Assembly (NCBI RefSeq): GCF_009755275.1
Contig: NZ_WQLA01000001.1
Location: 310,001-374,000 of the forward strand
Reading direction: 5' to 3'
Source: Mucilaginibacter aquatilis
Lineage (GTDB): Bacteria > Bacteroidota > Bacteroidia > Sphingobacteriales > Sphingobacteriaceae
DNA: 64,000 bases
This document shows, in pieces, positions 34,911-43,643 of the stretch. Each line of letters begins with the position of its first letter. The first letter of the stretch is position 1. The notes beneath the pieces are model-generated. The model saw only the letters and a program-made list of their open reading frames with translations. It did no database searches and was not told where the DNA came from. Position numbers and translations under genes: made by a program.

Positions 34911-34926
34911 TAAAAATGGATATTAA

Positions 34927-35306
34927 TTAATCGGCTACCAAATAACCGAATAAAATGTTTTTGCGGGTATACATTGGCGCTTGCATGGGCGCAATGCTTT
35001 TGGTTTGCACTAATTTACCGTCGGCTTTTATTTCATACTTAAAAGTAGACGATACAGCGTAATCTATGTAGCACATTACGCTATCACCCGGCATAACGTC
35101 CAGCTCCTTATCATAGCTAAAAATATTACGCTTATTTTCAACCGTAGTGTATTCGCCTGCTTTTGATTTTATAATTATTGTGGCATCCAATCCTGCTTCA
35201 TCGCTTGCAATCATTCTGACTTACTTACCTGTTTATCTTTCGAGCAGGCGGCTAAAACCAGGCATAAACATAAAGCCATTAAAAATTGTGAGAATAAGGT
35301 TTTCAT
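34927..35306 (-). pseudogene. Small lipoprotein split by a frameshift
   Basis: The 5' part (35306 down to 35211) encodes a lipoprotein signal peptide with lipobox LAAC, then SKDKQVSKSE and a stop. The 3' part (35214 down to 34927, beginning MIASDEAGLDATIII) encodes a soluble beta-rich domain of 95 residues without a signal. The stop and ATG overlap as ATGA. A signal peptide without a mature domain next to a mature domain without a signal points to a single gene broken by a -1 shift near GTAAGTAAGTCA; translational coupling of two proteins is the alternative. The family is not recognised. Confidence 0.6.
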
Positions 35307-35486
35307 GCATCTAATATGCTCTTTTACAGTAAAAAGCGGTGATACTTGTTGCTTCATATAATGGTAAGTTGAAATGCGGATGAATTGCACATAAAAAACG
35401 TGCATATCAAAATTTCGTCATAAAAATCTATACAAAGGCTAACTTCGTTAATGCAGTTTAACTTCGTCTGATTTTTTAAAGAATTT

Positions 35487-36263
35487 ATGTCATTAGTGAA
35501 CGAAAACATACTATCCCTCAAAAAACGCATTGAACCCTTACGGTTACAGCTAATTCAGCATCCGCTATATAAGAACATACAATCCTTACCAAACCTCACG
35601 GTGTTTATGGAACACCACATTTTTGCCGTTTGGGACTTTATGTCGTTACTTAAAGCGCTACAGCAAAAACTTACCTGTACTAACGTTCCGTGGATGCCTG
35701 CAGGAAACGCTAACACCCGTTACCTGATTAATGAAATTGTAACCGGCGAAGAAAGCGACGTTGATAACGAAGGAAACCGTACAAGCCATTTTGAGCTCTA
35801 TTTGCGTGCAATGGAACAGGCCGGTGGTAACACAGCCTCTATCGATTCTCTTTTTAATGATTTAAAGTCGCACGAAATAAACACGGCTCTTAACAATGCA
35901 CTAATGCCTAATGCTGCCCGTGAATTTGTAAGACATACCTTTGAGGTTATTAACACCAACAAACCATACCTACAGGCAGCTGTGTTTACGTTTGGCCGGG
36001 AAGATCTTATCCCTGATATGTTTATTAGCATGGTAAAGGAGATAAGCAGCCAATTTCCGGGTAAGGTAGACTTGCTTTTATATTACCTTGAAAGACATAT
36101 TGAAGTAGATGGCGACCATCATTCGCAACTTGCATATGAAATGACGGCTGAGTTGTGCGGAGCAGATACACACAAATGGCAGGAAGCTACTGAAGCCGTT
36201 GAAGAAGCTCTTAAGGCACGTATCGCATTATGGGATGGAATACTATCCCAAATATCTGCATAG
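35487..36263 (+). CDS. DUF3050 protein, heme-oxygenase-like fold
   Basis: A 258-residue cytoplasmic protein matching DUF3050 over its whole length. The core is all-alpha: [21 protein letters not shown] (Glu42, His43, His44), [13 protein letters not shown] (Glu83, Glu88-89) and [12 protein letters not shown] (His204, Asp208, Asp210, His211). This Glu/His/Asp set is what one expects of heme-oxygenase-like diiron oxidases (HDO), so metal-dependent oxidase activity is plausible; substrate unknown. Monocistronic, with a strong bidirectional terminator 3 nt downstream. Confidence 0.85.
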   Translation: MSLVNENILSLKKRIEPLRLQLIQHPLYKNIQSLPNLTVFMEHHIFAVWDFMSLLKALQQKLTCTNVPWMPAGNANTRYLINEIVTGEESDVDNEGNRTSHFELYLRAMEQAGGNTASIDSLFNDLKSHEINTALNNALMPNAAREFVRHTFEVINTNKPYLQAAVFTFGREDLIPDMFISMVKEISSQFPGKVDLLLYYLERHIEVDGDHHSQLAYEMTAELCGADTHKWQEATEAVEEALKARIALWDGILSQISA

Positions 36264-36266
36264 AAT

Positions 36267-36300
36267 AAAACAGGCGCTTAACTACTTAAGCGCCTGTTTT
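36267..36300. terminator. Bidirectional terminator overlapping a coding end
   Basis: Perfect 15-bp inverted repeat (arm AAAACAGGCGCTTAA) with a 4-nt loop, flanked by A and T runs on both sides. It serves the DUF3050 gene (+). Its right arm encodes the last codons of the minus-strand lipoprotein, whose TAG lies in the loop. Confidence 0.9.
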
Positions 36301-36851
36301 ATTTTACCGGTTATGGTATACCGGTTGCTTCCTAAAAATCTTACCTTCTGTAGTTTATCAATACTATAAAGCGAATCGGGATAATAATCAAGCTGCTCGA
36401 CAGTTTGATACAGCAGGTTCTTAGTGTAATTATTAATCTTAATTCGTTTAACCTTTTCACCTGCACGGTAAATTACCATCCGGCGGGTTACCAGGTCATC
36501 CTCAAGTGCAGCATAAACTACCGAATCGGCTTTGTTAATAATGCTGTAGCTATCTTTCCATGCAGGCTTATTAATATCCGATGCACTGAAAGGCGCCAAC
36601 TCCTGTCCCCAGTTTTTTATCTGCAGCTCCTTAGTTTGTGCAACATCATTATTATGCCTTACCGTTTTGACTACGGTTAACGGCAACTTATTTAGCCGTG
36701 CCGAGTCGGCATTTATAAATGTTTTTAAATCAAAGTAGCGCTTGGCAGCTGAACCTTCGCGCACATTTGGCCGGCATGAGGCCAGCACAACTATACACAA
36801 CAAGCCGCAGCAAAGCTCAACTTTATGTTGCAAAAAGTTATACCAATACAT
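36282..36851 (-). CDS. Hypothetical lipoprotein downstream of gpmI
   Basis: A 189-residue protein with a signal peptide ending at lipobox VLASC. The mature region (KRYFDLKTFINADSARLNK... DSVVYAALEDDLVTRRMVIYRAGEKVKRIKI...) has alternating beta strands; no named family recognised, although similar small lipoproteins are common in Bacteroidota. The ATG lies 14 nt inside the end of gpmI, so it is translationally coupled to it. Its last codons form one arm of the bidirectional terminator. Confidence 0.7.
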   Translation of the reverse strand: MYWYNFLQHKVELCCGLLCIVVLASCRPNVREGSAAKRYFDLKTFINADSARLNKLPLTVVKTVRHNNDVAQTKELQIKNWGQELAPFSASDINKPAWKDSYSIINKADSVVYAALEDDLVTRRMVIYRAGEKVKRIKINNYTKNLLYQTVEQLDYYPDSLYSIDKLQKVRFLGSNRYTITGKIKQALK

Positions 36852-38358
36852 TACCGGTCATAGCCTCTGGTACATTCACACCCAAAATTTTTAAAACAGT
36901 AGGCGCAATATCTCCTAGCTTACCATCATTAATTTGCTTGTAATCTTTATCAATCAAAATACACGGAACCAAGTTTGTAGTATGAGCCGTATTTGGTGAT
37001 CCATCTTCGTTTATCATAAAATCAGCATTGCCATGATCTGCAATAATGATAAATGAATAACCATTTTGGGTACCTGTTTCAACCAGCGTTTTAACGCAGC
37101 TGTCAACCGTTTCGGCAGCTTTAACAACTGCTTCAAACACACCTGTATGGCCTACCATATCGGTGTTAGCAAAGTTGAGGCAAATAAGATCGGCCCACCC
37201 GCTTTGCAATTCAGGTAGTATGGCATCACGTATGCCTTCGGCACTCATTTCCGGCTGCAAATCATAAGTAGCTACTTTTGGCGATGGAATCATGATGCGG
37301 CGCTCGTTTTCAAATTCGCGCTCGCGACCACCTGAAAAGAAGAAGGTTACGTGCGGATATTTTTCAGTTTCAGCAATACGTATCTGATTTTTACCGGCAT
37401 CCTGCAATACCTCACCCAACGTTTGGGTTAAGTCGTCTTTCGTAAATATAACGTTAACGTTTTTAAACGTTTCGTCATAAGTGGTCATGGTTACGTAATG
37501 CAGGTTAAGTGCGTGCATGTTTTGCTCCGGAAAATCTTTCTGACACAAAGCCTGCGTTATTTCACGGCCCCTGTCTGTGCGGAAATTAAAGCAAATAACA
37601 ACGTCACCATCCTTAATTTGTGCCACCGGCCGCCCATCGGCGTCAACCATTACAATTGGCTTAACAAACTCATCGGTTACGCCATCGGCGTACGAAGTTT
37701 TAACCGCTTCAACAAGGTTAGTTGCAGGAGTACCGGTTCCGTTCACCATTAAATCGTAAGCCAGCTTAACACGTTCCCACCTGTTATCCCTGTCCATGGC
37801 GTAATAACGGCCTATAGCCGAAGCTATTTTTACCGGTTGATTAGCTATAGATAATTGGAAATCAGTAATAAAGCCAATGCCTGAGTTAGGATCGGTATCG
37901 CGGCCATCTAAAAATGCATGTACAAATACGTTTTTCAAGCCATACTCTGTAGCAGCATCACATAAACCTTTTACGTGCCTGGTATGTGAATGCACACCAC
38001 CGTCAGACAAAAGACCTATGAAGTGAACATCCTTATTATTTTGCTGTGCATATTCAAAGGCTCCTCTTACTACACTATTCTGTGATAGTTCGTGGTCATC
38101 ACATGCTTTATGTATACGGCCCAACTCCTGGTAAACAACGCGTCCGGCACCCAAGTTCATGTGTCCAACCTCTGAGTTGCCCATTTGCCCATCAGGCAAA
38201 CCAACATCCATTCCCGACGTAACGAGCTTAGAGTTAGGATACTGTTGCAGCATCTCATCAAAAAAAGGCGTATTGGCCATGTAAATGGCATTCGATTCAT
38301 CCCGACGGCCGTAACCCCAGCCATCAAGTATCAGTAAGGCTACTTTTTTGTTTTCCAC
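36838..38358 (-). CDS. gpmI: 2,3-bisphosphoglycerate-independent phosphoglycerate mutase
   Basis: Interconverts 3- and 2-phosphoglycerate in glycolysis and gluconeogenesis; manganese-dependent. Starting at GTG 38358 (VENKKVALLILDGWGYG) the protein has 506 residues and the phosphoserine nucleophile falls at Ser62 (QMGNSEVGHMNLGAGR), the canonical position, which supports this start over the longer frame to 38391. Also seen: DGRDTDPNSG, ADHGNAD and HTTNLVPCIL. A TATATTTG -7 box with an ATTG 18 nt upstream lies 4 nt before the GTG, implying a leaderless mRNA. The lipoprotein gene overlaps its end. Confidence 0.95.
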   Translation of the reverse strand: MENKKVALLILDGWGYGRRDESNAIYMANTPFFDEMLQQYPNSKLVTSGMDVGLPDGQMGNSEVGHMNLGAGRVVYQELGRIHKACDDHELSQNSVVRGAFEYAQQNNKDVHFIGLLSDGGVHSHTRHVKGLCDAATEYGLKNVFVHAFLDGRDTDPNSGIGFITDFQLSIANQPVKIASAIGRYYAMDRDNRWERVKLAYDLMVNGTGTPATNLVEAVKTSYADGVTDEFVKPIVMVDADGRPVAQIKDGDVVICFNFRTDRGREITQALCQKDFPEQNMHALNLHYVTMTTYDETFKNVNVIFTKDDLTQTLGEVLQDAGKNQIRIAETEKYPHVTFFFSGGREREFENERRIMIPSPKVATYDLQPEMSAEGIRDAILPELQSGWADLICLNFANTDMVGHTGVFEAVVKAAETVDSCVKTLVETGTQNGYSFIIIADHGNADFMINEDGSPNTAHTTNLVPCILIDKDYKQINDGKLGDIAPTVLKILGVNVPEAMTGNVLV

Positions 38359-38362
38359 GTTG

Positions 38363-38370
38363 CAAATATA
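38363..38370 (-). promoter_or_regulatory. Promoter of gpmI
   Basis: TATATTTG (perfect TAnnTTTG) on the minus strand with ATTG 18 nt upstream (38389-38392). The -7 element ends 4 nt before the GTG start codon. Confidence 0.65.
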
Positions 38371-38555
38371 ATTTTTTGTTTGAATGAGCAATCGGCTTAG
38401 GCAGTTAAGTTAGTGTGAAAATTACATGGTGGTGTTTTGCTTGTTGCAAGTAAAACCACCTCTATATCTCTTTAGTTTTGTAGTATACCAGCTACAGCTA
38501 TAAAATCACCAACGTAACAATAAAATTCAAAAAACTAAATACTCACTAATTGTTT

Positions 38556-38563
38556 TACTTTTG
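38556..38563 (+). promoter_or_regulatory. Promoter -7 element of nadC
   Basis: TACTTTTG, a perfect TAnnTTTG match, 21 nt before the proposed TTG start of nadC. It overlaps the upstream-most TTG of the frame, which argues against that earlier start. Confidence 0.5.
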
Positions 38564-38584
38564 AACCGACAAATATCTATTGTT

Positions 38585-39433
38585 TTGGACAAACAACTTA
38601 TTGACGATTTTATAAACAGGGCGTTGGCCGAAGATGTTGGCGATGGTGATCATACATCTCTGGCAACCATACCCAAGGGCACACAAGGCAAAGCACGCCT
38701 GCTGGTTAAAGATACCGGCGTACTGGCCGGAGTAGAACTGGCACAGGAAATATTTCACATTGTTAACCCTGATTTAAAGGTTGCAGTATTTATACAAGAC
38801 GGTGCTGACATAAAGCCAAAAGACATTGTGCTTGAGGTTGAGGGCGATGTACAATGCATTTTACGGGGCGAACGCCTTGTATTAAATTGCATGCAGCGCA
38901 TGAGCGGCATTGCTACCAAAACACGCCAGATAACCGATTTACTGGTCGGCACTACTACCAAAGTTTTAGATACCCGCAAAACAACACCCGGTTTCCGTTA
39001 TCTTGAAAAATGGGCAGTTGCTATTGGCGGCGGGGTTAACCACCGGTTTGGGTTGTATGACATGATACTTATAAAAGATAATCATGTTGATTACTCGGGC
39101 GGCATACGCGAGGCTTTATATAATACACAGGAATACCTTAAAACCGTTAATAAAAAGTTGCCTATTGAAATAGAAGTACGCAATTTGGATGAATTGGAGC
39201 AGGTACTGGCCGTAGGCGGTATTGACCGAATACTGCTTGATAACTTTAACATTCCTGATATGCGGGAGGCCGTTAACATTGTAGCCGGCAGGTACGCAAC
39301 AGAAGCATCAGGAGGCATCACTGCTGATAACATACGTGATTACGCTGCCTGCGGTGTAGATTATATTTCGGTTGGTGCGTTAACACATTCGGTAAAAAGT
39401 TTAGACCTGAGTTTAAAAGCTGTTAAGCAATAA
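38585..39433 (+). CDS. nadC: Nicotinate-nucleotide diphosphorylase (carboxylating)
   Basis: Converts quinolinate and PRPP to nicotinate mononucleotide in NAD synthesis. The 282-residue protein starts at TTG (LDKQLIDDFINRALAEDVGDGDHTS), the usual family beginning; the frame's earlier TTG at 38561 lies inside the promoter box. Motifs: NCMQRMSGIAT, LDTRKTTPGFRYLEKWAV, GGGVNHRFGLYDMILIKDNH, EASGGI and DYISVGALTHSV. nadA and nadB are not in the window. plsY follows 42 nt downstream. Confidence 0.94.
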   Translation: MDKQLIDDFINRALAEDVGDGDHTSLATIPKGTQGKARLLVKDTGVLAGVELAQEIFHIVNPDLKVAVFIQDGADIKPKDIVLEVEGDVQCILRGERLVLNCMQRMSGIATKTRQITDLLVGTTTKVLDTRKTTPGFRYLEKWAVAIGGGVNHRFGLYDMILIKDNHVDYSGGIREALYNTQEYLKTVNKKLPIEIEVRNLDELEQVLAVGGIDRILLDNFNIPDMREAVNIVAGRYATEASGGITADNIRDYAACGVDYISVGALTHSVKSLDLSLKAVKQ

Positions 39434-39475
39434 CAGCACCGTGTATTTTATTTGATTTAGTATTATTGTGGCAAT

Positions 39476-40123
39476 ATGGTAACTGTCTACTCTGTTTTAG
39501 TGCTCATACTGGCCTACTTGTTTGGCTCTATCCCCACTGCGGTATGGATTGGCCAGGCATTTTACGGAATAGATGTACGTGAGTATGGCAGCGGCAACGC
39601 CGGTGCCACCAACACCTTCAGGGTGTTGGGCAAGCAAGCCGGTATACCGGTTATGCTTATTGATATTTTGAAAGGTTGGACGGCTACCAACCTGGCCTAT
39701 TTATTAGGCACAAGTACCATTGGTCATCATAACTCGGTTGCATTTATCAACTACCAGCTGGCGTTAGGAATTGCCGCTGTAATGGGCCATTTATTCCCGG
39801 TTTTTGCAGGATTTAGAGGTGGCAAAGGTGTTGCCACACTTTTTGGAATGGTTTTGGCTATCAACCTTCACGCTGCCTTGTTATGTGTGTTGGTTTTTAT
39901 TGTGGTATTACTTGTATCCAAATATGTATCGCTTAGCTCAATTATAGCAGGCTTTACCTACTTGGCAGGAGTAACGGTTATATTTCCGGTGTATATTAAA
40001 TCGGTCGTAATTTACAGCATGTGTATATGCGTACTAATTTTGGTTACACACCAAAAAAACATTGAGCGGTTGTTGAAGGGCAAGGAGTCTAAAGTAAATC
40101 TTTTTAAAAGTAAAGTAGCTTAA
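39476..40123 (+). CDS. plsY: Glycerol-3-phosphate acyltransferase PlsY
   Basis: Uses acyl-phosphate to acylate glycerol 3-phosphate, the first step of phospholipid synthesis. The 215-residue integral membrane protein has five transmembrane segments and the three conserved loops: GSIPTA, GSGNAGATNTFRVLG, and GHLFPVFAGFRGGKGVAT; the final HQKNIERLLKGKE matches the C-terminal motif. Forms a probable unit with nadC upstream and the M48 peptidase 14 nt downstream. Confidence 0.95.
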   Translation: MVTVYSVLVLILAYLFGSIPTAVWIGQAFYGIDVREYGSGNAGATNTFRVLGKQAGIPVMLIDILKGWTATNLAYLLGTSTIGHHNSVAFINYQLALGIAAVMGHLFPVFAGFRGGKGVATLFGMVLAINLHAALLCVLVFIVVLLVSKYVSLSSIIAGFTYLAGVTVIFPVYIKSVVIYSMCICVLILVTHQKNIERLLKGKESKVNLFKSKVA

Positions 40124-40137
40124 AATCAACTATACCT

Positions 40138-40941
40138 ATGAAAATGTCAAAACCGATCCTGGCCCTGTTTGCGGCCGTACTGTTCTATTCCTGTTCTACT
40201 GTACCGTTAACCGGTCGTAAGCAATTTTTAGCCGTAAGCGATAGCGAAATCAACCAATCTGCTGCGGCAAGTTATCAGCAATTGCTATCTGATCCTAAAA
40301 CCAAAGTAATTAATGGCTCTACTGATGCGCAGCGTGTTAAACGCGTAGGCAACCAACTTGCTGCCGCTATACAGCAGTATTTAAGCCAAAACGGCTACGG
40401 CGATCAATACAACTTTAAATGGGAATTTAACCTTATTGACAGTAAAGAAGTGAATGCCTGGTGTATGCCTGGCGGTAAAGTTGCCGTATACAGTGGAATA
40501 TTGCCTATTACTCAAGACGATGCTGGTTTGGCAACCGTTATGGGCCATGAGATTGGTCATGCTATTGCCAAGCACTCAGCCGAGCGCATTTCACAGGAAT
40601 ATGTAGCTCAAGGCTTAGGTGCTGCAGTAGGTGTTGCATCAAACACGTCAAATTCAGCAGGGTTAAAAATTGTTAATGCACTATACGGCACCGGTAGCCA
40701 GTTAGCACTTTTACATTACAGCCGCTCGCAGGAAACTGAGGCCGACCGCTTAGGACTAACCTTTATGGCAATGGCCGGTTATAATCCTAACGCTGCCGTT
40801 GGTTTTTGGCAACGCATGGCCGCTAAAGCCGGAGGCAATGCGCCACCTGAGTTTTTAAGCACTCACCCTTCAGACGCTACCCGCATACGGGAAATCCAAA
40901 ACCGTATACCCGAAGCAATGAAGTACTATAAAGGAAAATAA
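40138..40941 (+). CDS. M48 family metallopeptidase lipoprotein
   Basis: A 267-residue zinc protease, likely in the periplasm and anchored by lipid. Signal peptide with lipobox FYSC, followed by the Bacteroidota-typical TVPLTGRKQF. Zinc motif HEIGH (His137, Glu138, His141) and the downstream Glu in SRSQETEADRLG. The pattern matches LoiP/YggG-type peptidases that take part in outer-membrane quality control. Fourteen nt after plsY; ends before a strong terminator. Confidence 0.92.
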   Translation: MKMSKPILALFAAVLFYSCSTVPLTGRKQFLAVSDSEINQSAAASYQQLLSDPKTKVINGSTDAQRVKRVGNQLAAAIQQYLSQNGYGDQYNFKWEFNLIDSKEVNAWCMPGGKVAVYSGILPITQDDAGLATVMGHEIGHAIAKHSAERISQEYVAQGLGAAVGVASNTSNSAGLKIVNALYGTGSQLALLHYSRSQETEADRLGLTFMAMAGYNPNAAVGFWQRMAAKAGGNAPPEFLSTHPSDATRIREIQNRIPEAMKYYKGK

Positions 40942-40954
40942 AAATTAGCATTAC

Positions 40955-40993
40955 AAACAAGAAATCCCGCCTATAAAGCGGGATTTCTTGTTT
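40955..40993 (+). terminator. Rho-independent terminator after the M48 peptidase
   Basis: Perfect 16-bp inverted repeat (arm AAACAAGAAATCCCGC) with a 7-nt loop and T-run. Confidence 0.9.
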
Positions 40994-41190
40994 AATTAAG
41001 TTTCCACTTAATACGGGATGATAGTTTTTCGGACGAACATCGCGCTTCTTCTGGTAGCGACATTGCCTGAGTAAGTAGCACATAATTTAAAGCACCAACA
41101 TTGCTTTATACAATAATTTAATTTTCTCTTAATGAAAATACAGTATGTAAAGTTGCTAACATCCTATAATTAAGCCGTTCTGTCGTCCGG

Positions 41191-41198
41191 TATATTTG
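41191..41198 (+). promoter_or_regulatory. Promoter -7 element of the exported-protein gene
   Basis: TATATTTG, a perfect TAnnTTTG match, 30 nt before the ATG at 41229. Confidence 0.5.
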
Positions 41199-41228
41199 GT
41201 ATATAAACCAATAATTACCAATATTTTT

Positions 41229-41759
41229 ATGAAAACAGCTAAACAAATGCTATCACTGATAGCCGTGTTTTTCATTGCCCTTTTTGCAGGGCAAGCAACC
41301 GCAAAAGCAGTTTTTTCAACAGCGCAAAAGTTAGGCATTCCCTACTCATTAAGCTACATTGCCCAACACTCAACTCACGGCGTTAATGTAAATTACGACA
41401 ACGTAATTTTTCATGAAACGGCATCAGAAGGCGGCCTTTACCGCACGTTTGACTGGCATGTAACCTTTGAGCAAAATGGCGCTGTGATTGCCGAATTTTC
41501 AACTAACGAATCATCTACCAACTGGACTACTTACTCTAACACAGACGAGAAATGGAATGGCAGCACTGCCTATGTTCCACCCGGCACTTATACTGTTAGA
41601 ATTAGCGACATAAGCGGTGTAGGTAACTTTTATGAAATGTACGCAGGCGGCGTTTATGCAGGCCGCGATATTAACACTACGCGTGAAGAGGGCGTTATGG
41701 AAGGTGTAGTAGTTGAATCGTCAGGTTATACTGATGTTGGTGTGAACCGGGTTAGATAA
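41229..41759 (+). CDS. Hypothetical exported protein
   Basis: A 176-residue protein with a cleavable signal peptide (MKTAKQMLSLIAVFFIALFA, then GQATAKA). The mature part is rich in Tyr, Thr, Asn and Gly with strand-like stretches (RTFDWHVTFEQNG, VPPGTYTVRISDISG), suggesting a secreted beta-sandwich. No Cys in the mature region and no named family recognised. The ATG at 41229 is preferred over the frame's earlier start because the promoter lies between them. Monocistronic with a terminator downstream. Confidence 0.65.
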   Translation: MKTAKQMLSLIAVFFIALFAGQATAKAVFSTAQKLGIPYSLSYIAQHSTHGVNVNYDNVIFHETASEGGLYRTFDWHVTFEQNGAVIAEFSTNESSTNWTTYSNTDEKWNGSTAYVPPGTYTVRISDISGVGNFYEMYAGGVYAGRDINTTREEGVMEGVVVESSGYTDVGVNRVR

Positions 41760-41815
41760 TCTTAATAACACAGTTTAATCCGAACGTTTTTTTAATAGAT
41801 TGCTGGTACACAATC

Positions 41816-41847
41816 AAAACAAATCCTGCTTTTGCGGGATTTGTTTT
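41816..41847 (+). terminator. Rho-independent terminator after the exported-protein gene
   Basis: Perfect 11-bp inverted repeat (AAAACAAATCC/GGATTTGTTTT) with a 10-nt loop and a T-run. Confidence 0.85.
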
Positions 41848-41905
41848 TTTATGCAGTATTCATAACAAAATGATTTTTGTTATGGTGCTTTATTACTGGT
41901 AAAAC

Positions 41906-42640
41906 ATGGCAAAAATAAAATTTCTTGAAGCTGAATGGCGTAACTTGCTTATGCTAAACTACGAGGTAGACCCTAAGATATTAAAGCCATACCTGCCTGC
42001 CTATACTCAGCTTGATTTATGGGATGGCAAGGCATTGGTAAGCATGGTTGGTTTTATGTTTATGAACACGCGCGTACTAGGTGTTAAATGGCCGGGGCAT
42101 GTAAACTTTGAAGAAGTGAACCTGCGGTTTTACGTACGCTACTTTGATGGCAAGGAATGGAAACGGGGCGCTGTTTTTATAAGTGAAATTGTACCCAAAC
42201 GCATTATACCTCTTGTTGCCAATAATCTTTATAACGAGCATTATAAAGCCATGCCTATGCGGCATTCCGCTATACCAAGTGCCGACGGCCGTACCGAATA
42301 CGTTTACGAATGGAAACTGAACGGGCGTTGGAACAAATTAGGTGCTATGGTAGATAATAGCTTTTTGCCTATTGAACATGGTAGTGCAGAAGAATTTATA
42401 TTTGAACACTACTGGGGCTATAACCTAATAAACCAGCAAACTACCCTTGAGTATGCTGTTGAGCACATACCCTGGGAAGTTGCACCTGTAAGCAATGCTG
42501 TGTTTGATGCAGACGTAGCCGCCTTGTATGGCAAACAGTTTGAGCCATTTCTCAATAAAGAACCGCAATCATCCTTTTTTGCAAAAGGATCTGATGTGGC
42601 CGTAAGGGTTGCACAACGAATTAAAGGTGCACCCAAATGA
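41906..42640 (+). CDS. YqjF / DUF2071 family protein
   Basis: A 244-residue cytoplasmic protein matching DUF2071 (YqjF): EAEWRNLLMLNYEVDPKILKPYLP, LDLWDGKALVSMVGFMF, FEEVNLRFYVR, GAVFISEIVPKRI. The fold is acetoacetate-decarboxylase-like but the function is unknown. Ends 35 nt from the convergent TPR gene's end. No associated operon. Confidence 0.88.
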   Translation: MAKIKFLEAEWRNLLMLNYEVDPKILKPYLPAYTQLDLWDGKALVSMVGFMFMNTRVLGVKWPGHVNFEEVNLRFYVRYFDGKEWKRGAVFISEIVPKRIIPLVANNLYNEHYKAMPMRHSAIPSADGRTEYVYEWKLNGRWNKLGAMVDNSFLPIEHGSAEEFIFEHYWGYNLINQQTTLEYAVEHIPWEVAPVSNAVFDADVAALYGKQFEPFLNKEPQSSFFAKGSDVAVRVAQRIKGAPK

Positions 42641-42675
42641 TGTGGACACACTAATCAATAAAATAAGTATAAGAG

Positions 42676-43287
42676 TTAGTGGTGACCTACAAGCGTGGCC
42701 AGCTTTTCTTTAGATACGTCGAGCAGTGAAGCTATATCTGCCCGGCTTGAGTTATTGGCAAGCACGTGTTCAAAATCGGCAATGGCCGCTTTTAGCGCGT
42801 TTGATACCTGATTTTTATCAAACGATGAAAGGTGCATTTTGTATACCGCGTAATCACGATAGGCTAAGCCCCTGCTTTGGTAATAAACATCGTCAGATTT
42901 TATAAGGATGGCCTTACCTAAATCGGAAATGGCACCTAAAAGCATTTTTTCGCGCTCGGCAGGCGTAATCTGTGCATCCTTTGCCAGGTTGCTTTTTGCC
43001 TTCGAACGGAAGTAATAAGCGTCTTTGTTAGTTTTATCAATGGCAATAACCTTTGAATAAGCAGTTATTGACTTGCGGTAATTTTCGCTGTGGAAATAAG
43101 AGTAACCCAGCATCCAAAGCGCATTAGTACTGCTCGAGTCAACAATGCAAGCCTTTTCCAGCTGGCGTATGGCGGTTTTAAAGTCCTTATCCATCATGGC
43201 CTGGTAGCCTAATTTGAGATAGGCATTCTGGGCCGAACTTTCAAAAGAAACAATCAGTAAAGACAATATGACGGACAGTCTCATCAT
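42676..43287 (-). CDS. Exported TPR-repeat protein
   Basis: A 203-residue protein with an N-terminal signal peptide (MMRLSVILSLLIVSFESSA, then QNAY). Tetratricopeptide-like repeats follow (AYLKLGYQAMMDKDFKTAIRQLEKA; NALWMLGYSYFHSENYRKSITAYSKV; DAYYFRSKAKSNLAKD), ending with a helical region. Probably a periplasmic scaffold; partner unknown. Two adjacent Met codons begin the frame. It is divergent from lon. Confidence 0.75.
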   Translation of the reverse strand: MMRLSVILSLLIVSFESSAQNAYLKLGYQAMMDKDFKTAIRQLEKACIVDSSSTNALWMLGYSYFHSENYRKSITAYSKVIAIDKTNKDAYYFRSKAKSNLAKDAQITPAEREKMLLGAISDLGKAILIKSDDVYYQSRGLAYRDYAVYKMHLSSFDKNQVSNALKAAIADFEHVLANNSSRADIASLLDVSKEKLATLVGHH

Positions 43288-43643
43288 TTATTTACGCCGT
43301 TAAATTTGATTTAACAATACAATAACTTGTAACTAAGTCTTTTATTGTGCTTATTTTCTTATCCTGAAAAATATTTTTTGCTCCGGCACCTATAGCCGGC
43401 TCATGACGTTTTTTCATTCACGCCGTTGGCAATTATAATAATTCATTACTAAATTCCAATATAAATTGTTTTACTATGGTTATCTGCACTAAGCGTGGCA
43501 GTTTACAGGCAATTGGCATATGTATTGACAAGTAACACCGTTATGGCTTGAAATTGTATTTTTGCCAACTTACAAGCATACTGTTAGCTCATTGCTGACA
43601 ATATGACGTTTTTACTACCATTATCATTAAGAAAGGGTATTTG
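43288..43643. other. TPR gene/lon intergenic region
   Basis: A 356-nt AT-rich stretch. It contains a short stem CCGGC/GCCGG near 43384 and the lon -7 element at 43557-43564. No recognised operator or RNA. Confidence 0.6.
43557..43564 (+). promoter_or_regulatory. Promoter -7 element of lon
   Basis: TATTTTTG, a perfect TAnnTTTG match, 79 nt upstream of the lon ATG. A TTGACA further upstream is not at the usual spacing. Confidence 0.45.

Noticed and set aside
43476..43535. 19-codon ORF upstream of lon
   Set aside because: Too short and upstream of the lon promoter element, so it would not be on the lon transcript; chance is sufficient.
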